This document shows, piece after piece, positions 7,655-16,923 of a DNA stretch of 64,000 nt. How positions within the stretch are numbered: the first letter of the stretch is position 1; each line of letters begins with the position of its first letter. The translations under genes were made by a program, and so were the position numbers. Source of the stretch: Hyphomicrobium methylovorum (GTDB lineage Bacteria > Pseudomonadota > Alphaproteobacteria > Rhizobiales > Hyphomicrobiaceae); assembly GCF_013626205.1 (NCBI RefSeq), contig NZ_QHJE01000001.1:744001-808000 (forward strand), read 5' to 3'. Under the pieces are notes generated by a model. That model was not told the origin of the DNA and did not search any database. It was given only the letters and a program-made list of their open reading frames with translations.

Positions 7655-9058
7655 TCACCCTTTAGCGAATGGATTCTCGCCTTTTCTAAGGCTGAATCGG
7701 ATCGGAACGCCGGGCAGGTCGAAGGCGTCGCGCATCGAATTCGTCAAGTATTTCACATAGGACTGCGGCAGTGCGTCAGCCCGCTGGCAGAATGCCACGA
7801 AAGTCGGCGGGCGCGTCGAAGGCTGCGTAATGTAACGAATTTTTATGCGGCGGCCGTGAGACGCAGGCGGCGCGTGGCGGCTCATTGCCTCTTCGAGCCA
7901 GCGATTGAGCCTTGGCGTCGATATGCGCCGGTTCCAGGTCTCATGAACTTTAATGATCGCGGACATCAATTGGTCGAGGCCGCTTTCCGAACGTGCAGAG
8001 ATTGTCACTAGGGGGACGTTTGGCACCTGTGCCAAACTTTCCGCTACGGTTTCGCGCAATTCCCGCAACGTCTTCTGTTTTTCCTCAACGAGGTCCCATT
8101 TGTTGACCGCGACCACGAGCGCGCGGCCTTCTTCGGCGACGCGGTGACCGATGGTGAGATCCTGGTGCTCGAACGGACGTTCAGCATCGACCAGTAGAAC
8201 GACGACTTCAGCAAAACGAATGGCGCGGATGGCATCGCTTGCCGAAAGCTTTTCAGCCGTCTCGGTGATCTTCGCTTTGCGCCGGAGGCCTGCCGTATCG
8301 AACAGCAGGATCGGCCGGCCTTTGTAGGTGAGTTCGCTTGAGACGCTGTCACGCGTCAGGCCCGGCTCGGGTCCGGTGATCATGCGGTCTTCGCCAAGCA
8401 GTGCATTGACGAGCGTGGATTTCCCGGCATTCGGCCGGCCAACTATTGCGACACGGATCAGGCGCTGACTTTCGGGCGCCGGAACCGCGGGAGTTTGTTC
8501 CGTCTCAGGGTCGTCGCGGTGACGTTTTTTGACAGGCGCAGGCATGCTGATGCCCAGCGCACCCATGATGTCGATTGCGAGGTCGCCGATGCCTTCGCCG
8601 TGCTCAGCCGAGATTGCGATCGGTGCGCCGAGGCCTAGGGAAAACGCTTCGAGAATTCCCTCGTCGCCCTGGCGGCCTTCCGCCTTGTTCGCAACAAGCA
8701 CCACGGGCTTTCCGGACTGACGCGCAATTTTGGCGAATGCGCTGTCTGAGGCCGTCACGCCAACCCGTGCGTCGATGACGAAAAGCACGAGGTCCGCAGT
8801 TTCGATCGCCTGCTCGGTCTGCTTGCGCATGCGATCGGCGATGGAGCCTTGGCGCGCCTCTTCCAGACCGGCGGTGTCGATCAGGCGGAATTCATTGCCG
8901 AGCAGCTTCGCGGTGCCCTCGCGGCGGTCACGCGTCAGCCCCGGCAGATCGGAGACGAGCGCCGCGCGGCTTCCCGTCAGCCGGTTGAAGAGCGTCGATT
9001 TTCCGACGTTCGGACGGCCGACGATGGCGATGAGCGGAAGGGATGCTGGCGACGACAA
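7655..9058 (-). CDS. der: Ribosome-assembly GTPase Der (EngA)
   Basis: A 467-residue tandem GTPase needed for 50S subunit maturation. Two Walker A motifs are visible: GRPNVGKST (14-22) and GRPNAGKST (about 205-213). Each is followed by its own DTAGL switch II, and by NKAE and NKWD G4 motifs. The C-terminal KH-like domain (about residues 380-467) ends the protein, with RIKIRYITQPSTRPPTF. Length is typical. It is the last gene of the minus-strand run panB-TPR-bamB-der, with short gaps; the same neighbourhood is common in alphaproteobacteria. Confidence 0.95.
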   Translation of the reverse strand: MSSPASLPLIAIVGRPNVGKSTLFNRLTGSRAALVSDLPGLTRDRREGTAKLLGNEFRLIDTAGLEEARQGSIADRMRKQTEQAIETADLVLFVIDARVGVTASDSAFAKIARQSGKPVVLVANKAEGRQGDEGILEAFSLGLGAPIAISAEHGEGIGDLAIDIMGALGISMPAPVKKRHRDDPETEQTPAVPAPESQRLIRVAIVGRPNAGKSTLVNALLGEDRMITGPEPGLTRDSVSSELTYKGRPILLFDTAGLRRKAKITETAEKLSASDAIRAIRFAEVVVLLVDAERPFEHQDLTIGHRVAEEGRALVVAVNKWDLVEEKQKTLRELRETVAESLAQVPNVPLVTISARSESGLDQLMSAIIKVHETWNRRISTPRLNRWLEEAMSRHAPPASHGRRIKIRYITQPSTRPPTFVAFCQRADALPQSYVKYLTNSMRDAFDLPGVPIRFSLRKGENPFAKG

Positions 9059-9146
9059 AGTACAGTCTCAATGGAGATTGGGCCGTTAAACAACGGCGGC
9101 GGAGCCCTGCCGCAACGGCGAGCATTCGGGCTCTCTAGCGCAATTC

Positions 9147-10496
9147 TCAGTTGAGAGCGATCAGTTTCGCCGCGTCAGTCAGGACAAACATGCGACCCTG
9201 CGCCACGATCGGCGGGATATAAACCGCCTCCCCGACGCTCATCTGGCTCGCCTGTTTACCGGTCGCTGCGTCAACGCCCACGACTTCGCCGCTGCCGGAT
9301 ACGACCCACAGTGTTCCGCCCGCGAGCACCGGTCCGGCCCAAGATTTTGCTTGCGGAAGTTGCATCGTCCACCGGGTTTTACCGCTATCCCGCGCAAGGG
9401 CCAGCACCCGGCCGCCGGTATTAACGACGTAAACCGTATCGCCCGCAACGCACGGGGGCTGAGAGCTCGGCACGGTCAACGACCAGAGCCGTTCCCCGGA
9501 TTTCGCCTGCGTGGCGACCATGCGGCCAGCGTGACCGACAGCGTAAACCACGCCGTTATCGATCGCGGGACGCGCCGCGTCGCTCATCGATGCGATCTGC
9601 GAGGTTTGACGGGTGCGCGACAGGCTTTCCGACCACACAGCGGTACCGTCAGAGAGTTTGTAGGCGATGACATCGCCGGAGGGATACGGAACGACAACGA
9701 TGTCGCCGTCCACGGCCGGGCTTGTCGAGTTCATTAGACTTGCCGTTTGCGGCAGTCCGCGTGCGGACCAGACTTCGCTGCCATCAACGCCGCTGAAGCA
9801 GAAGAAGCGGCCGTCGATGGTTATGACGTAGAGGCGGTCTCCGGCGGCCGTCGGTGCGGCGCGGATCGGTACGTCGAGGTCTTTGGTCCAGATCACTTTG
9901 CCGGACTGCGGGTCCAACGCGCTTACGATGCCGTATCCGTTGGCCACGTACAGCCGGCCATTCTCTGCAGCGAGCCCGCCGCCGTAGCCGCCCAGACCGA
10001 CTTGGCCTTCCGGCTTGGTGGAGAACGAGAATGCCTTCGCACCGGTCAAGGACAATGCGGTCAGGTTCGCAGCTGCGTCGAGCGTGTAGATGCGGCCATC
10101 GTAGACGATGGGGCTGGCTGTTACGCGGCCGGTCTTGGACGAGCCTTCGCCGATCCCAGCGCTCCACGCCTGACGCAGAGCGCCGTTGAGCGCGAGGTTG
10201 CCCGGAGCGTTGTTGGGGTCGCCGCCTGGCTGCGGCCATGCCTCATTGGCGCGTGCGGGTGGAACGATGATCGGCTTGTCGGCGTCAGCGAGGTTGTCGG
10301 TGATGCTCTCGGTGGTCTCGATCACCGGAATGCGGCGACCTGGAAGCGGCTGCTGCTTTTCCTTGAACGGATTGAGCTCGGACACCTTTGGCAGCGTCGG
10401 ACCCTGCCCAGCGCAGCCCGCAAGCAGCGCAACGGCAAAGCCAGCTGCGACAACAGCCAGAAGCTGCCGGGATTCGCGCTTTCTCCCCCACATCAA
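9147..10496 (-). CDS. bamB: Outer-membrane assembly lipoprotein BamB (PQQ-like beta-propeller)
   Basis: A 449-residue lipoprotein of the BAM complex, which folds beta-barrel proteins into the outer membrane. A type II signal peptide with lipobox LAGC places the lipidated Cys at 28. The rest shows repeated PQQ-like blades (GRIYTLDA, GRLYVANGYG, GDRLYVITIDGRFFCF, NGVVYAVGHAGRMV, GGTLWVVSGSGEV), giving an eight-bladed propeller. It lies between the TPR protein and der, the typical genomic partner, and is probably co-transcribed with both. Confidence 0.9.
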   Translation of the reverse strand: MMWGRKRESRQLLAVVAAGFAVALLAGCAGQGPTLPKVSELNPFKEKQQPLPGRRIPVIETTESITDNLADADKPIIVPPARANEAWPQPGGDPNNAPGNLALNGALRQAWSAGIGEGSSKTGRVTASPIVYDGRIYTLDAAANLTALSLTGAKAFSFSTKPEGQVGLGGYGGGLAAENGRLYVANGYGIVSALDPQSGKVIWTKDLDVPIRAAPTAAGDRLYVITIDGRFFCFSGVDGSEVWSARGLPQTASLMNSTSPAVDGDIVVVPYPSGDVIAYKLSDGTAVWSESLSRTRQTSQIASMSDAARPAIDNGVVYAVGHAGRMVATQAKSGERLWSLTVPSSQPPCVAGDTVYVVNTGGRVLALARDSGKTRWTMQLPQAKSWAGPVLAGGTLWVVSGSGEVVGVDAATGKQASQMSVGEAVYIPPIVAQGRMFVLTDAAKLIALN

Positions 10497-10532
10497 GCCG
10501 CTTACTCCCTTTCGCCCCTACGTCGCATCACA

Positions 10533-11333
10533 CTACGGCTTCTTATCGGCCCCGTTCGCCGTCGTGCTCGAATCCGACTTGGTGGTCGGCTCCGCAGGCT
10601 TCTCTGCGGCCGTCGCTTCCGGCGTGGCGGGTTTCGCCTCGGATTGCACGGCCGGTGCCGGAGCAGACCCAACTTCCGCCGAAGCGATATCCGCCAGCAG
10701 GATCTTCACACGATCCTGAATGTCCTGGGCGGCAAGCGGGTCAGTCAACAGCGGTTCGAGATGCTTGCGCGCCTCGTCGTATTTCTTAGCCTTGTACGCG
10801 GCGACACCGAGCAGCTCACGAGCACTTCTGTCGTAAGGCGCGTCATCGCCAAGCAGAGGTTTCAAACGATTCTCGATCTCAGAATAGTCCGCCGTCTCCA
10901 TCAGAAGGGACGATGCTTGGAGTTGTGCAAAGCTTCTCAACAGATTATCCGCGCCCGAGGCGGTCGCGAGGGAGTCAAATGTGGCGATGGCTTCCTTCGT
11001 CTTGCCAGCTTTGACTTCAGCTCCGGCCAGACGAAGCTTGGCGAGAGAGGCAACGCCTGCAGGACTATCTGCAATAATCGCGGCGTACGCCTTATCGGCA
11101 TCGTCCTGCTTCTTCTGATCGCTTAGATTTCCAGCCGCCAGAAAATCGGCGCCCGCTGTATAGGCCGCCTCAACCTGACGATGATGGAAGAACTGGTAGC
11201 CGCCGACAGCCACGAGAAACGCCAAGACGCCGCCAACGATCAGCCCGTTATAGCGCTGCCAGATTTTTTCCATTCGCTCGCGGCGGATCTCACTCTCCAC
11301 CTCGCGCATCAGGCTGTCATTATCTTCGGCCAT
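10533..11333 (-). CDS. YfgM-like TPR protein with N-terminal membrane anchor
   Basis: A 266-residue protein. A cytoplasmic N-terminal stretch of about 25 charged residues is followed by one transmembrane helix (about residues 28-46, GLIVGGVLAFLVAVGGYQFF) and a periplasmic tetratricopeptide-like region (about 50-205) of alternating Ala-rich helices. The tail (from about 215) is Ala/Glu/Lys/Pro-rich and likely disordered. The family acts with SecYEG and periplasmic chaperones in E. coli (YfgM). ATG 11333 follows an AGGAA ribosome-binding site; the in-frame start at 11381 lacks one. It stands just upstream of bamB, as yfgM does in enterics. Confidence 0.8.
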   Translation of the reverse strand: MAEDNDSLMREVESEIRRERMEKIWQRYNGLIVGGVLAFLVAVGGYQFFHHRQVEAAYTAGADFLAAGNLSDQKKQDDADKAYAAIIADSPAGVASLAKLRLAGAEVKAGKTKEAIATFDSLATASGADNLLRSFAQLQASSLLMETADYSEIENRLKPLLGDDAPYDRSARELLGVAAYKAKKYDEARKHLEPLLTDPLAAQDIQDRVKILLADIASAEVGSAPAPAVQSEAKPATPEATAAEKPAEPTTKSDSSTTANGADKKP

Positions 11334-11483
11334 CGTAATTCCTATGCTCCCGCGTGTCGCGATTTTCGGCGCCGGCCCCAAGACCGGCCCAATTCAACGG
11401 GCATCAATAACCAAGCAATCGCCGGGAGCAAGTGCGGCGCTCAATTCTCACACAATTGCGCTGAGTTTTCGGGCGCTTAACGG

Positions 11484-12362
11484 CTAAGTGCTCGAAGTCT
11501 TCGGCTTTTTCGTGGCTTGCTCCGAGGCTTTGTCGGACGCTTCGTTGCCTTTCAGGGCATAGGTGTGCTCTGCCTTTGGGAAGGTCCGGGCGCGAACTTC
11601 GGCGGCGTAATCGGCGATTGCGTCATCGATCGCCTTGCCGATAGCTCCGAATTTCTTCACGAATTTCGGAACGTCCGGCGAAATGCCGAGCATGTCTTCC
11701 ATGACCAGGATCTGGCCGTCGCAACCGGCAGATGCGCCGATGCCGATGGTCGGGATCGGGATTGCCTTGGTTATGCGTTCTGCCAGCGGCGCGGTGATGG
11801 CTTCCAGCACGACAGCAAAAGCGCCCGCTTCCGCAACGAGACGAGCATCCTCTTCAATCGCTTCCCATTGATCGCGCGATCGTCCCTGCGTTTTGAAACC
11901 ACCCAGCACGTTGATCGACTGCGGTGTCATGCCGATGTGCGCCATGACAGGAATGCCGCGCTCCACGAGATAGCGCGTTGTTTCTGCAGTGCGTCTTCCG
12001 CCTTCAAGCTTCACGGCACCGCAATCGGTTTCCTTCATGACGCGCGCGGCGTTGCGGAAAGCCATCGATGGACTTTCCTCGTAAGTGCCAAAGGGCATAT
12101 CGACGACGACGAGTGCGCGCTTAGAGCCGCGAACGACGGCGCGTCCGTGCATTACCATCAGTTCGAGTGGAACCGGCACGGTGGTTTCGTAGCCGTGCAT
12201 CACCATGCCGAGACTGTCTCCCACGAGGAGAAAATCACAGTGCTTGTCGGCAATTGCGGCCGTATGCGCGTGATACGACGTCAGGGCAACGATGGGAGCA
12301 CCGCCCTTACGCGCTGCGATATCAGGCGCAGTTACACGCCGCGGATTAACGTGGATCGACAT
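11484..12362 (-). CDS. panB: 3-methyl-2-oxobutanoate hydroxymethyltransferase PanB
   Basis: A 292-residue TIM-barrel enzyme making ketopantoate from alpha-ketoisovalerate and methylene-THF, the first step of pantothenate and CoA synthesis. Signature stretches are [15 protein letters not shown] (Mg2+ site), [27 protein letters not shown] and [17 protein letters not shown]. The start at 12362 fits the family ([20 protein letters not shown]). A ~20-residue Lys/Ser/Thr-rich tail extends past the usual end. It heads the minus-strand run towards der, with a ~150-bp gap before the TPR gene. Confidence 0.95.
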   Translation of the reverse strand: MSIHVNPRRVTAPDIAARKGGAPIVALTSYHAHTAAIADKHCDFLLVGDSLGMVMHGYETTVPVPLELMVMHGRAVVRGSKRALVVVDMPFGTYEESPSMAFRNAARVMKETDCGAVKLEGGRRTAETTRYLVERGIPVMAHIGMTPQSINVLGGFKTQGRSRDQWEAIEEDARLVAEAGAFAVVLEAITAPLAERITKAIPIPTIGIGASAGCDGQILVMEDMLGISPDVPKFVKKFGAIGKAIDDAIADYAAEVRARTFPKAEHTYALKGNEASDKASEQATKKPKTSST

Positions 12363-12671
12363 CGTGCTCCATTCACTGGGCCTTAGAGAGCCCCTTTGCA
12401 ACGCGTCATTCGTCTCAAGCGCTTACGTAGCGCTTACCTTCCTCGCCAACGGATATGCGTCGCGAAAAGTCGAGGACAATGGTAAATTTAACCACAGACT
12501 ATGCACAGCAAAAGGGTTCGAGAGCTCAAACCGTTGAATTAGCGCAACAGCTAAACGGTCCATTGGTGGTTAGCGGGCGGAGTTCGTTGCACGCGGCGGA
12601 AGCGGTCTGATAACGACGCTTAGGGCACTGCCGAGATCAACGCGACCCTGTTCGGATCGAGTCTTGTATCG
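12363..12671. other. Divergent intergenic region between panB and the L,D-transpeptidase gene
   Basis: About 309 bp that must carry promoters for both flanking genes. I see one short perfect inverted repeat (AAGCGCTTACGTAGCGCTTA, around 12418-12437: AGCGCT on both sides of a central TACGTA). No RNA gene or further coding sequence is evident. Confidence 0.4.
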
Positions 12672-14345
12672 GTGAAGTGCGGGTTTCTTGTTTGCCGTCG
12701 GGTGGGTCGCGTGCGTCGGTTCGGCAAAGATTTCCGAGTTATTGCGTGGCGATCCGTCGCCGCAGTCGCCGTTGTTGCGGCGGCATTCGCTTCACCGCAA
12801 GCCGATGCCAAGCCGAAGAACAGCCGCACCCCAGCGGTGGCAGCGGCGCCGCAATCCAAGACGCCTCTCATCCTCGTTGTTTCCCTGCAGAAGCAGAAAG
12901 TGCGCGCCTTCGACGCTGATGGCGAGGTTACGTCATCTCGCGTTTCGTCTGGGCGCGCGGGCTTCGCCACGCCGACTGGCGTGTTTTCCATTCTTCAGAA
13001 GAACGTCGACCACACGAGCAATATCTATGCTGCGGACATGCCGTACATGCAGCGCCTCACGTGGTCGGGCATTGCGCTACATGCCGGTGTTGTGCCCGGT
13101 TTCCGCGCGTCGCACGGCTGCATTCGTCTGCCCCATCAGTTCTCGCGCAAGCTATTCGGCATAACGAACATCGGCACGCGCGTCGTTGTTACGAATGAAG
13201 AGACGACGCCGATCCCATTCAGCAGTCCGAAACTGTTCAATCCGTTGCCCGCAGATGACGCTGGCGCGATGAACCTTGCGGCGGCGCAGAACCCGCGTCT
13301 TGCTTCGAACGATACGGGCGATAAGGACTCCTCATCCGCGACCGATGCACTGGAGTTTCCGATGCTCATCGGAATTACACCAGCGCTTGCGCGCGCCGTT
13401 GCGGACATGCCGCGTGATCCCGGGCGGCGTCCGGCGACGCGGCTCGAACTCGACCAGATGCGGCGCGAGACTGCGGCGCGGGTTCGTTCCGACCTGAAGA
13501 TCGCGGAAATGACGCTGGCTACCGCAAACGATAAAGCAAAAGCCGCCGAGAAAGATTTCTCTGTTGCGAATGCTGAACTCGTGAAGGCCCAGCGGGCGGG
13601 TGAACCTGCAAAGGCTGCGCTCAAGACGGCCGAGGCGCAGCAGCAAGAGGCCATTCGCGATTTCCAGGCGTTCATGGCGAACGACAGTGACAGCGCTGCG
13701 GCCTCCGACCGCGAAGCTCAACTCGAAAATGAAATCCTTTTGCGGACACGCGAAGCCGACGCTGCACGCAATGCGGCCGCCAAGGGCGAGATGAACCTCG
13801 CCGAATTGCAGGCGCGCGTGTTCATGCTCCGCGCGACGCGCGACGCCACGAGCGAAGCTATCCGGCAGGCGCAGACAGATCTCAAATCCGCGCAAGCCGA
13901 TGTTGCCGACAGCGATAACGACGCGCGTCTTAGTTCTAAGCCGATTTCGGTTTTCGTCAGCCTCAAGGCGCAGCGGCTCTATATCCGTCAAGGCTTCGAA
14001 CCCGTGCTCGAAGCCCCGATCACCGTTACGCCGGATGCAGGACAGTTCGGCACGCATGTTTTTACAGCCATGCGTTACGGCACCGATCCCAATACGTTCG
14101 ACTGGAGACTTGTCACCGCCCAAAAGCCGCCGGCCTCGCGCCGCGGGCGTACAGCGGCCGGAGTACAGCCTTCCAGTAATGTTGAACTTGCGACGGCTGC
14201 GTTGAATGCGTTCGAAATGCCGAAAGACCTTCTTGCAATGCTCAGCGAACGGGCACGGCCCGGCGCATCACTCATCATTTCAGATCGCGAACTGCCGCTG
14301 CATGAGAACGGCAGCGGAACCGAATTTGTTATCCTGACAAAATAG
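12672..14345 (+). CDS. L,D-transpeptidase with central coiled coil and a second, degenerate YkuD-like domain
   Basis: A 557-residue periplasmic protein. The GTG at 12672 gives a basic N-terminus and a hydrophobic segment ending near ADA-K (about residue 46); GTGs at 12702 or 12711 are alternative starts. Residues 65-175 are a YkuD catalytic domain with IALHAG and SHGCIRLP (H148, nucleophile C150); such enzymes make 3-3 peptidoglycan cross-links or attach proteins to peptidoglycan. About 255-405 is a long Ala/Glu/Lys coiled coil. Residues ~424-545 again look like YkuD strands (SLKAQRLYIRQGFEPVLEAP, then GASLIISDRELP) but lack the His-Gly-Cys motif. This tandem layout is unusual. No partner gene is evident. 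Confidence 0.8.
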   Translation: MKCGFLVCRRVGRVRRFGKDFRVIAWRSVAAVAVVAAAFASPQADAKPKNSRTPAVAAAPQSKTPLILVVSLQKQKVRAFDADGEVTSSRVSSGRAGFATPTGVFSILQKNVDHTSNIYAADMPYMQRLTWSGIALHAGVVPGFRASHGCIRLPHQFSRKLFGITNIGTRVVVTNEETTPIPFSSPKLFNPLPADDAGAMNLAAAQNPRLASNDTGDKDSSSATDALEFPMLIGITPALARAVADMPRDPGRRPATRLELDQMRRETAARVRSDLKIAEMTLATANDKAKAAEKDFSVANAELVKAQRAGEPAKAALKTAEAQQQEAIRDFQAFMANDSDSAAASDREAQLENEILLRTREADAARNAAAKGEMNLAELQARVFMLRATRDATSEAIRQAQTDLKSAQADVADSDNDARLSSKPISVFVSLKAQRLYIRQGFEPVLEAPITVTPDAGQFGTHVFTAMRYGTDPNTFDWRLVTAQKPPASRRGRTAAGVQPSSNVELATAALNAFEMPKDLLAMLSERARPGASLIISDRELPLHENGSGTEFVILTK

Positions 14346-14458
14346 TCACACCAAACCCAGCAGCATGCCTGAGGCGCGACGGATGCTCTGCCCGGCTCGC
14401 GTTGACATCGCGGATAGCGACGGTATACCGGGCGCCTCCTATAAAATTGGATGGATCG

Positions 14459-15637
14459 GTGACAAGCCCCACGACCAGGACGATCGGAACGTGGGCTGCA
14501 TTTGTGTGCTCGAGCGTGCTTATCGCACTGCTGCTGTACACGTCCGCGCCGGATAATCGCGCCTGGGAATTTGCCGACGTCGTACCACCGTCGCCCATTC
14601 AGGGCACGCTGGATATCGAGCGGGAAAAACTGACGCCTCCAGGCGAAACCGATTTTGTGCATGGCCCGTCCATCGTCGCGACTCCAACGGGTCTGATGGC
14701 CTTCTGGTACCGCGCTGTTTATGAGGGCGCGGCGAACGCCGAGATCGTTGCGGCGCATTACGAAAACGGCGCGTGGTCAAAAGCTGCTCCGATCACCAAC
14801 AGTCTTGCTGTCACCAGCGATATCGGGATCAGGATCAAGTCTCTCGCCAATCCCGTACCGTTTCGTTTTTCTGAAAACGAACTCTGGCTCTTTTTCTCTG
14901 CGTCACGTCTCAGCGGATGGGCGACGTGCGAAATCCTGCTTATGCGCAGCCACGACAACGGGAAGACGTGGGGACCGGCCGAGCGGCTTTACGGTTCGCC
15001 GTTTCTCAACATGTCTCATCTTACGAAGTCGCCGCCGGTGCGATTTGCGGACGGCCGCATCGGGCTGCCCGCGTATCATGAGATGAACCGGAAATTTCCG
15101 GTCATGTTCATACTCAATGAGAACGGCCGCGTGATCGACAGGCGGCGTATGGGTAACGGCGGCAAGGTCGGATATCAGCCGATGGTCGTCGTGACGGGGA
15201 AGACGCGCGCTATTGCGTTCGTTCGCCGGTTGACCAGCAGTGTGCCGAGAGAGGTTCTTCTCTCGCACACCGAAGACGGCGGCAAGACGTGGTCGAAGCC
15301 GAAGCCGGTTGGGCTTCCCAATCCGGGCGCGCCGCTTTCGGCTGTGCGCTATGGTCCGAACCATATCCTTCTTGCTTTCAACGACGATCCGCAGTCGGAA
15401 CTCAACGTCAAGCTCGCGATCTCCGATCTCAGCGGCCAAAACTGGCAGCGCATCGGCACGGTCGAAGCCATCTCGAAAGAGAGTCCGTCTAACGGCATCA
15501 TGTATCCATATCTCGCGCAAACAGCGCCGGGGCAATTCGATATCGTCTTTTCTCGCGTCGATAAAACGATCGATCACGCGCGGATTTCCAGCGCATGGAT
15601 TGAACATCACCTGCAATTCCTCGCGGCGCGCAAATAA
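14459..15637 (+). CDS. Membrane-anchored sialidase-like (BNR/Asp-box) beta-propeller protein
   Basis: About 392 residues. One N-terminal hydrophobic helix (IGTWAAFVCSSVLIALLLY) serves as anchor or uncleaved signal. The rest is a six-bladed sialidase-type propeller with two Asp boxes, SHDNGKTWG and SHTEDGGKTWS. The conserved opening FVHGPSIVATPTGLMAFWYR is typical of BNR_2 exo-alpha-sialidase-like proteins. True sialidase activity is uncertain: I could not map a full Arg triad. GTG 14459 is taken as start; an in-frame TTG at 14402 is also possible. The stop overlaps the start of the next gene, so they are translationally coupled. Confidence 0.7.
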   Translation: MTSPTTRTIGTWAAFVCSSVLIALLLYTSAPDNRAWEFADVVPPSPIQGTLDIEREKLTPPGETDFVHGPSIVATPTGLMAFWYRAVYEGAANAEIVAAHYENGAWSKAAPITNSLAVTSDIGIRIKSLANPVPFRFSENELWLFFSASRLSGWATCEILLMRSHDNGKTWGPAERLYGSPFLNMSHLTKSPPVRFADGRIGLPAYHEMNRKFPVMFILNENGRVIDRRRMGNGGKVGYQPMVVVTGKTRAIAFVRRLTSSVPREVLLSHTEDGGKTWSKPKPVGLPNPGAPLSAVRYGPNHILLAFNDDPQSELNVKLAISDLSGQNWQRIGTVEAISKESPSNGIMYPYLAQTAPGQFDIVFSRVDKTIDHARISSAWIEHHLQFLAARK

Positions 15638-16266
15638 TGTGGATCATCGATTATCTGCTGGATCGCTCGAGCGCGACGCTGCTGGTGTTCGGCACGTTCG
15701 TGTTTCTGAGCCGCATCGTGCATTTCAGTGTTCCCGTCCGGATCGGGATCGGGTTTGCCGCGCTCGTCGTGATGGAGTTGACGCCGATATCGGATCGCAC
15801 GGCGTTCGAGTGGCTGGTATCGACTGTCGAACGACCGTCGGCGCCAGGGCTTCTTCTGCTGATCGTGCTGACCGTGTCCGCACTCACTGGCGCGCGACCG
15901 GAACGCAATAGCGAATATCGATTTGGAACGGCCGCTTTGATCGTAGCAGGTGCCGTGCTGTATCCGGGCGCAACCGGCTTTCTCAACTACGATACCTATG
16001 TGCTGGGATACAGCGGCTACACGCTGGCAGCCGCCGTCGGATTGCTTCTCGCTTACGCGCTTTATCGTCGATATTTCTTCGTCGTCGCGGCGCTGGATAT
16101 CGCGATCATCGGGTATCTGCTTAGCGCGGGCCGCAGCCTCAATCTCTGGGATTACCTGATCGATCCCGTCGGTTGGTTCGCGGCCATTGGCGCATGGCTC
16201 GGCATCATCACTGAAGCGCTCTTGCGGCGCTCACGCTCAATCGCGCATCCGAAGGCGTCGCTCTAG
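15637..16266 (+). CDS. Polytopic membrane protein of unknown function, coupled to the sialidase-like gene
   Basis: A 209-residue protein with about six hydrophobic helices (first at about 12-28, then 36-48, 70-88, 102-120, 128-160, 180-200). The ATG overlaps the TAA of the preceding gene (TAATG), implying translational coupling and joint function with the sialidase-like propeller protein. No family is recognised. It ends converging with nnrU, overlapping it by four bases. Confidence 0.7.
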   Translation: MWIIDYLLDRSSATLLVFGTFVFLSRIVHFSVPVRIGIGFAALVVMELTPISDRTAFEWLVSTVERPSAPGLLLLIVLTVSALTGARPERNSEYRFGTAALIVAGAVLYPGATGFLNYDTYVLGYSGYTLAAAVGLLLAYALYRRYFFVVAALDIAIIGYLLSAGRSLNLWDYLIDPVGWFAAIGAWLGIITEALLRRSRSIAHPKASL

Positions 16267-16856
16267 GAGAGCGACGGAATCGGTGCCACTCCGATGAGCC
16301 ACTGGTGTCCGCCAAACAGCAGTGCCGCGTAAAGCGCGACGCCCACGACCACGACGATCACATCATTGAACGCGCCAGGTGGCTGGGCGAAGCTGGACGG
16401 CGTGGCCGTTACGCGGCGCTTCACTGAGATCCGGTCGTAGACCGCAAACGCCAGGAACGATCCGAACAACAACAGCGATGCGAGATCGCCGTTCGCCAAG
16501 AGGTGCGCCAAAGCCCAAATCTTGATGGCGATCAGCATCGGATGGCGCGTGGCCGTTCGAATGCGGGACGGAATGATCGAGGCGACGAGCAGGATCATCG
16601 CGGGGAACATCAGCGCGACTGCGATATGGCGAGTCCATACCGGCGGATCCCACAGAATGGGGTTCTTGCCTGGATGAAGCTGCAGCTTATGAAAGCCGAG
16701 CACGATGACGACCAGGCCCGCCAGAGAGATCAGAGAAAACAGAATTTTGTAGACGTTCTCACCGAGCCGCTCCTTCAAGCCGTCGCGCAATTCGGGCGAC
16801 GTCGGCAGCAAGTGAATGCCCAAAAATAGAATCAGGCCGACGATCAGAACCATCAT
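16263..16856 (-). CDS. nnrU: NnrU family membrane protein
   Basis: A 197-residue protein with about six transmembrane helices. It carries the NnrU family landmarks: an N-terminal GIHLLPTSPELRDGLKERLGE, a central WDPPVWTRHIAVALMFPAMILL, and TRHPMLIAIKIWALAHLLANGDLAS. NnrU proteins are linked to nitrite/nitric oxide metabolism in some denitrifiers and to 15-cis-zeta-carotene isomerase in plants (established for relatives). Here no denitrification genes are adjacent, so the role is open. Confidence 0.8.
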   Translation of the reverse strand: MMVLIVGLILFLGIHLLPTSPELRDGLKERLGENVYKILFSLISLAGLVVIVLGFHKLQLHPGKNPILWDPPVWTRHIAVALMFPAMILLVASIIPSRIRTATRHPMLIAIKIWALAHLLANGDLASLLLFGSFLAFAVYDRISVKRRVTATPSSFAQPPGAFNDVIVVVVGVALYAALLFGGHQWLIGVAPIPSLS

Positions 16857-16923
16857 TGGCAGTAGTCTCCCTTCGAGTGCTCACTCGAATTAGCATCGTT
16901 CTTCGTCGCGAAACAGTAGGGCC

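Noticed and set aside
9747-11126. 459-residue plus-strand frame
   Set aside because: Antisense shadow of bamB and the TPR gene in GC-rich DNA, no recognisable domain.
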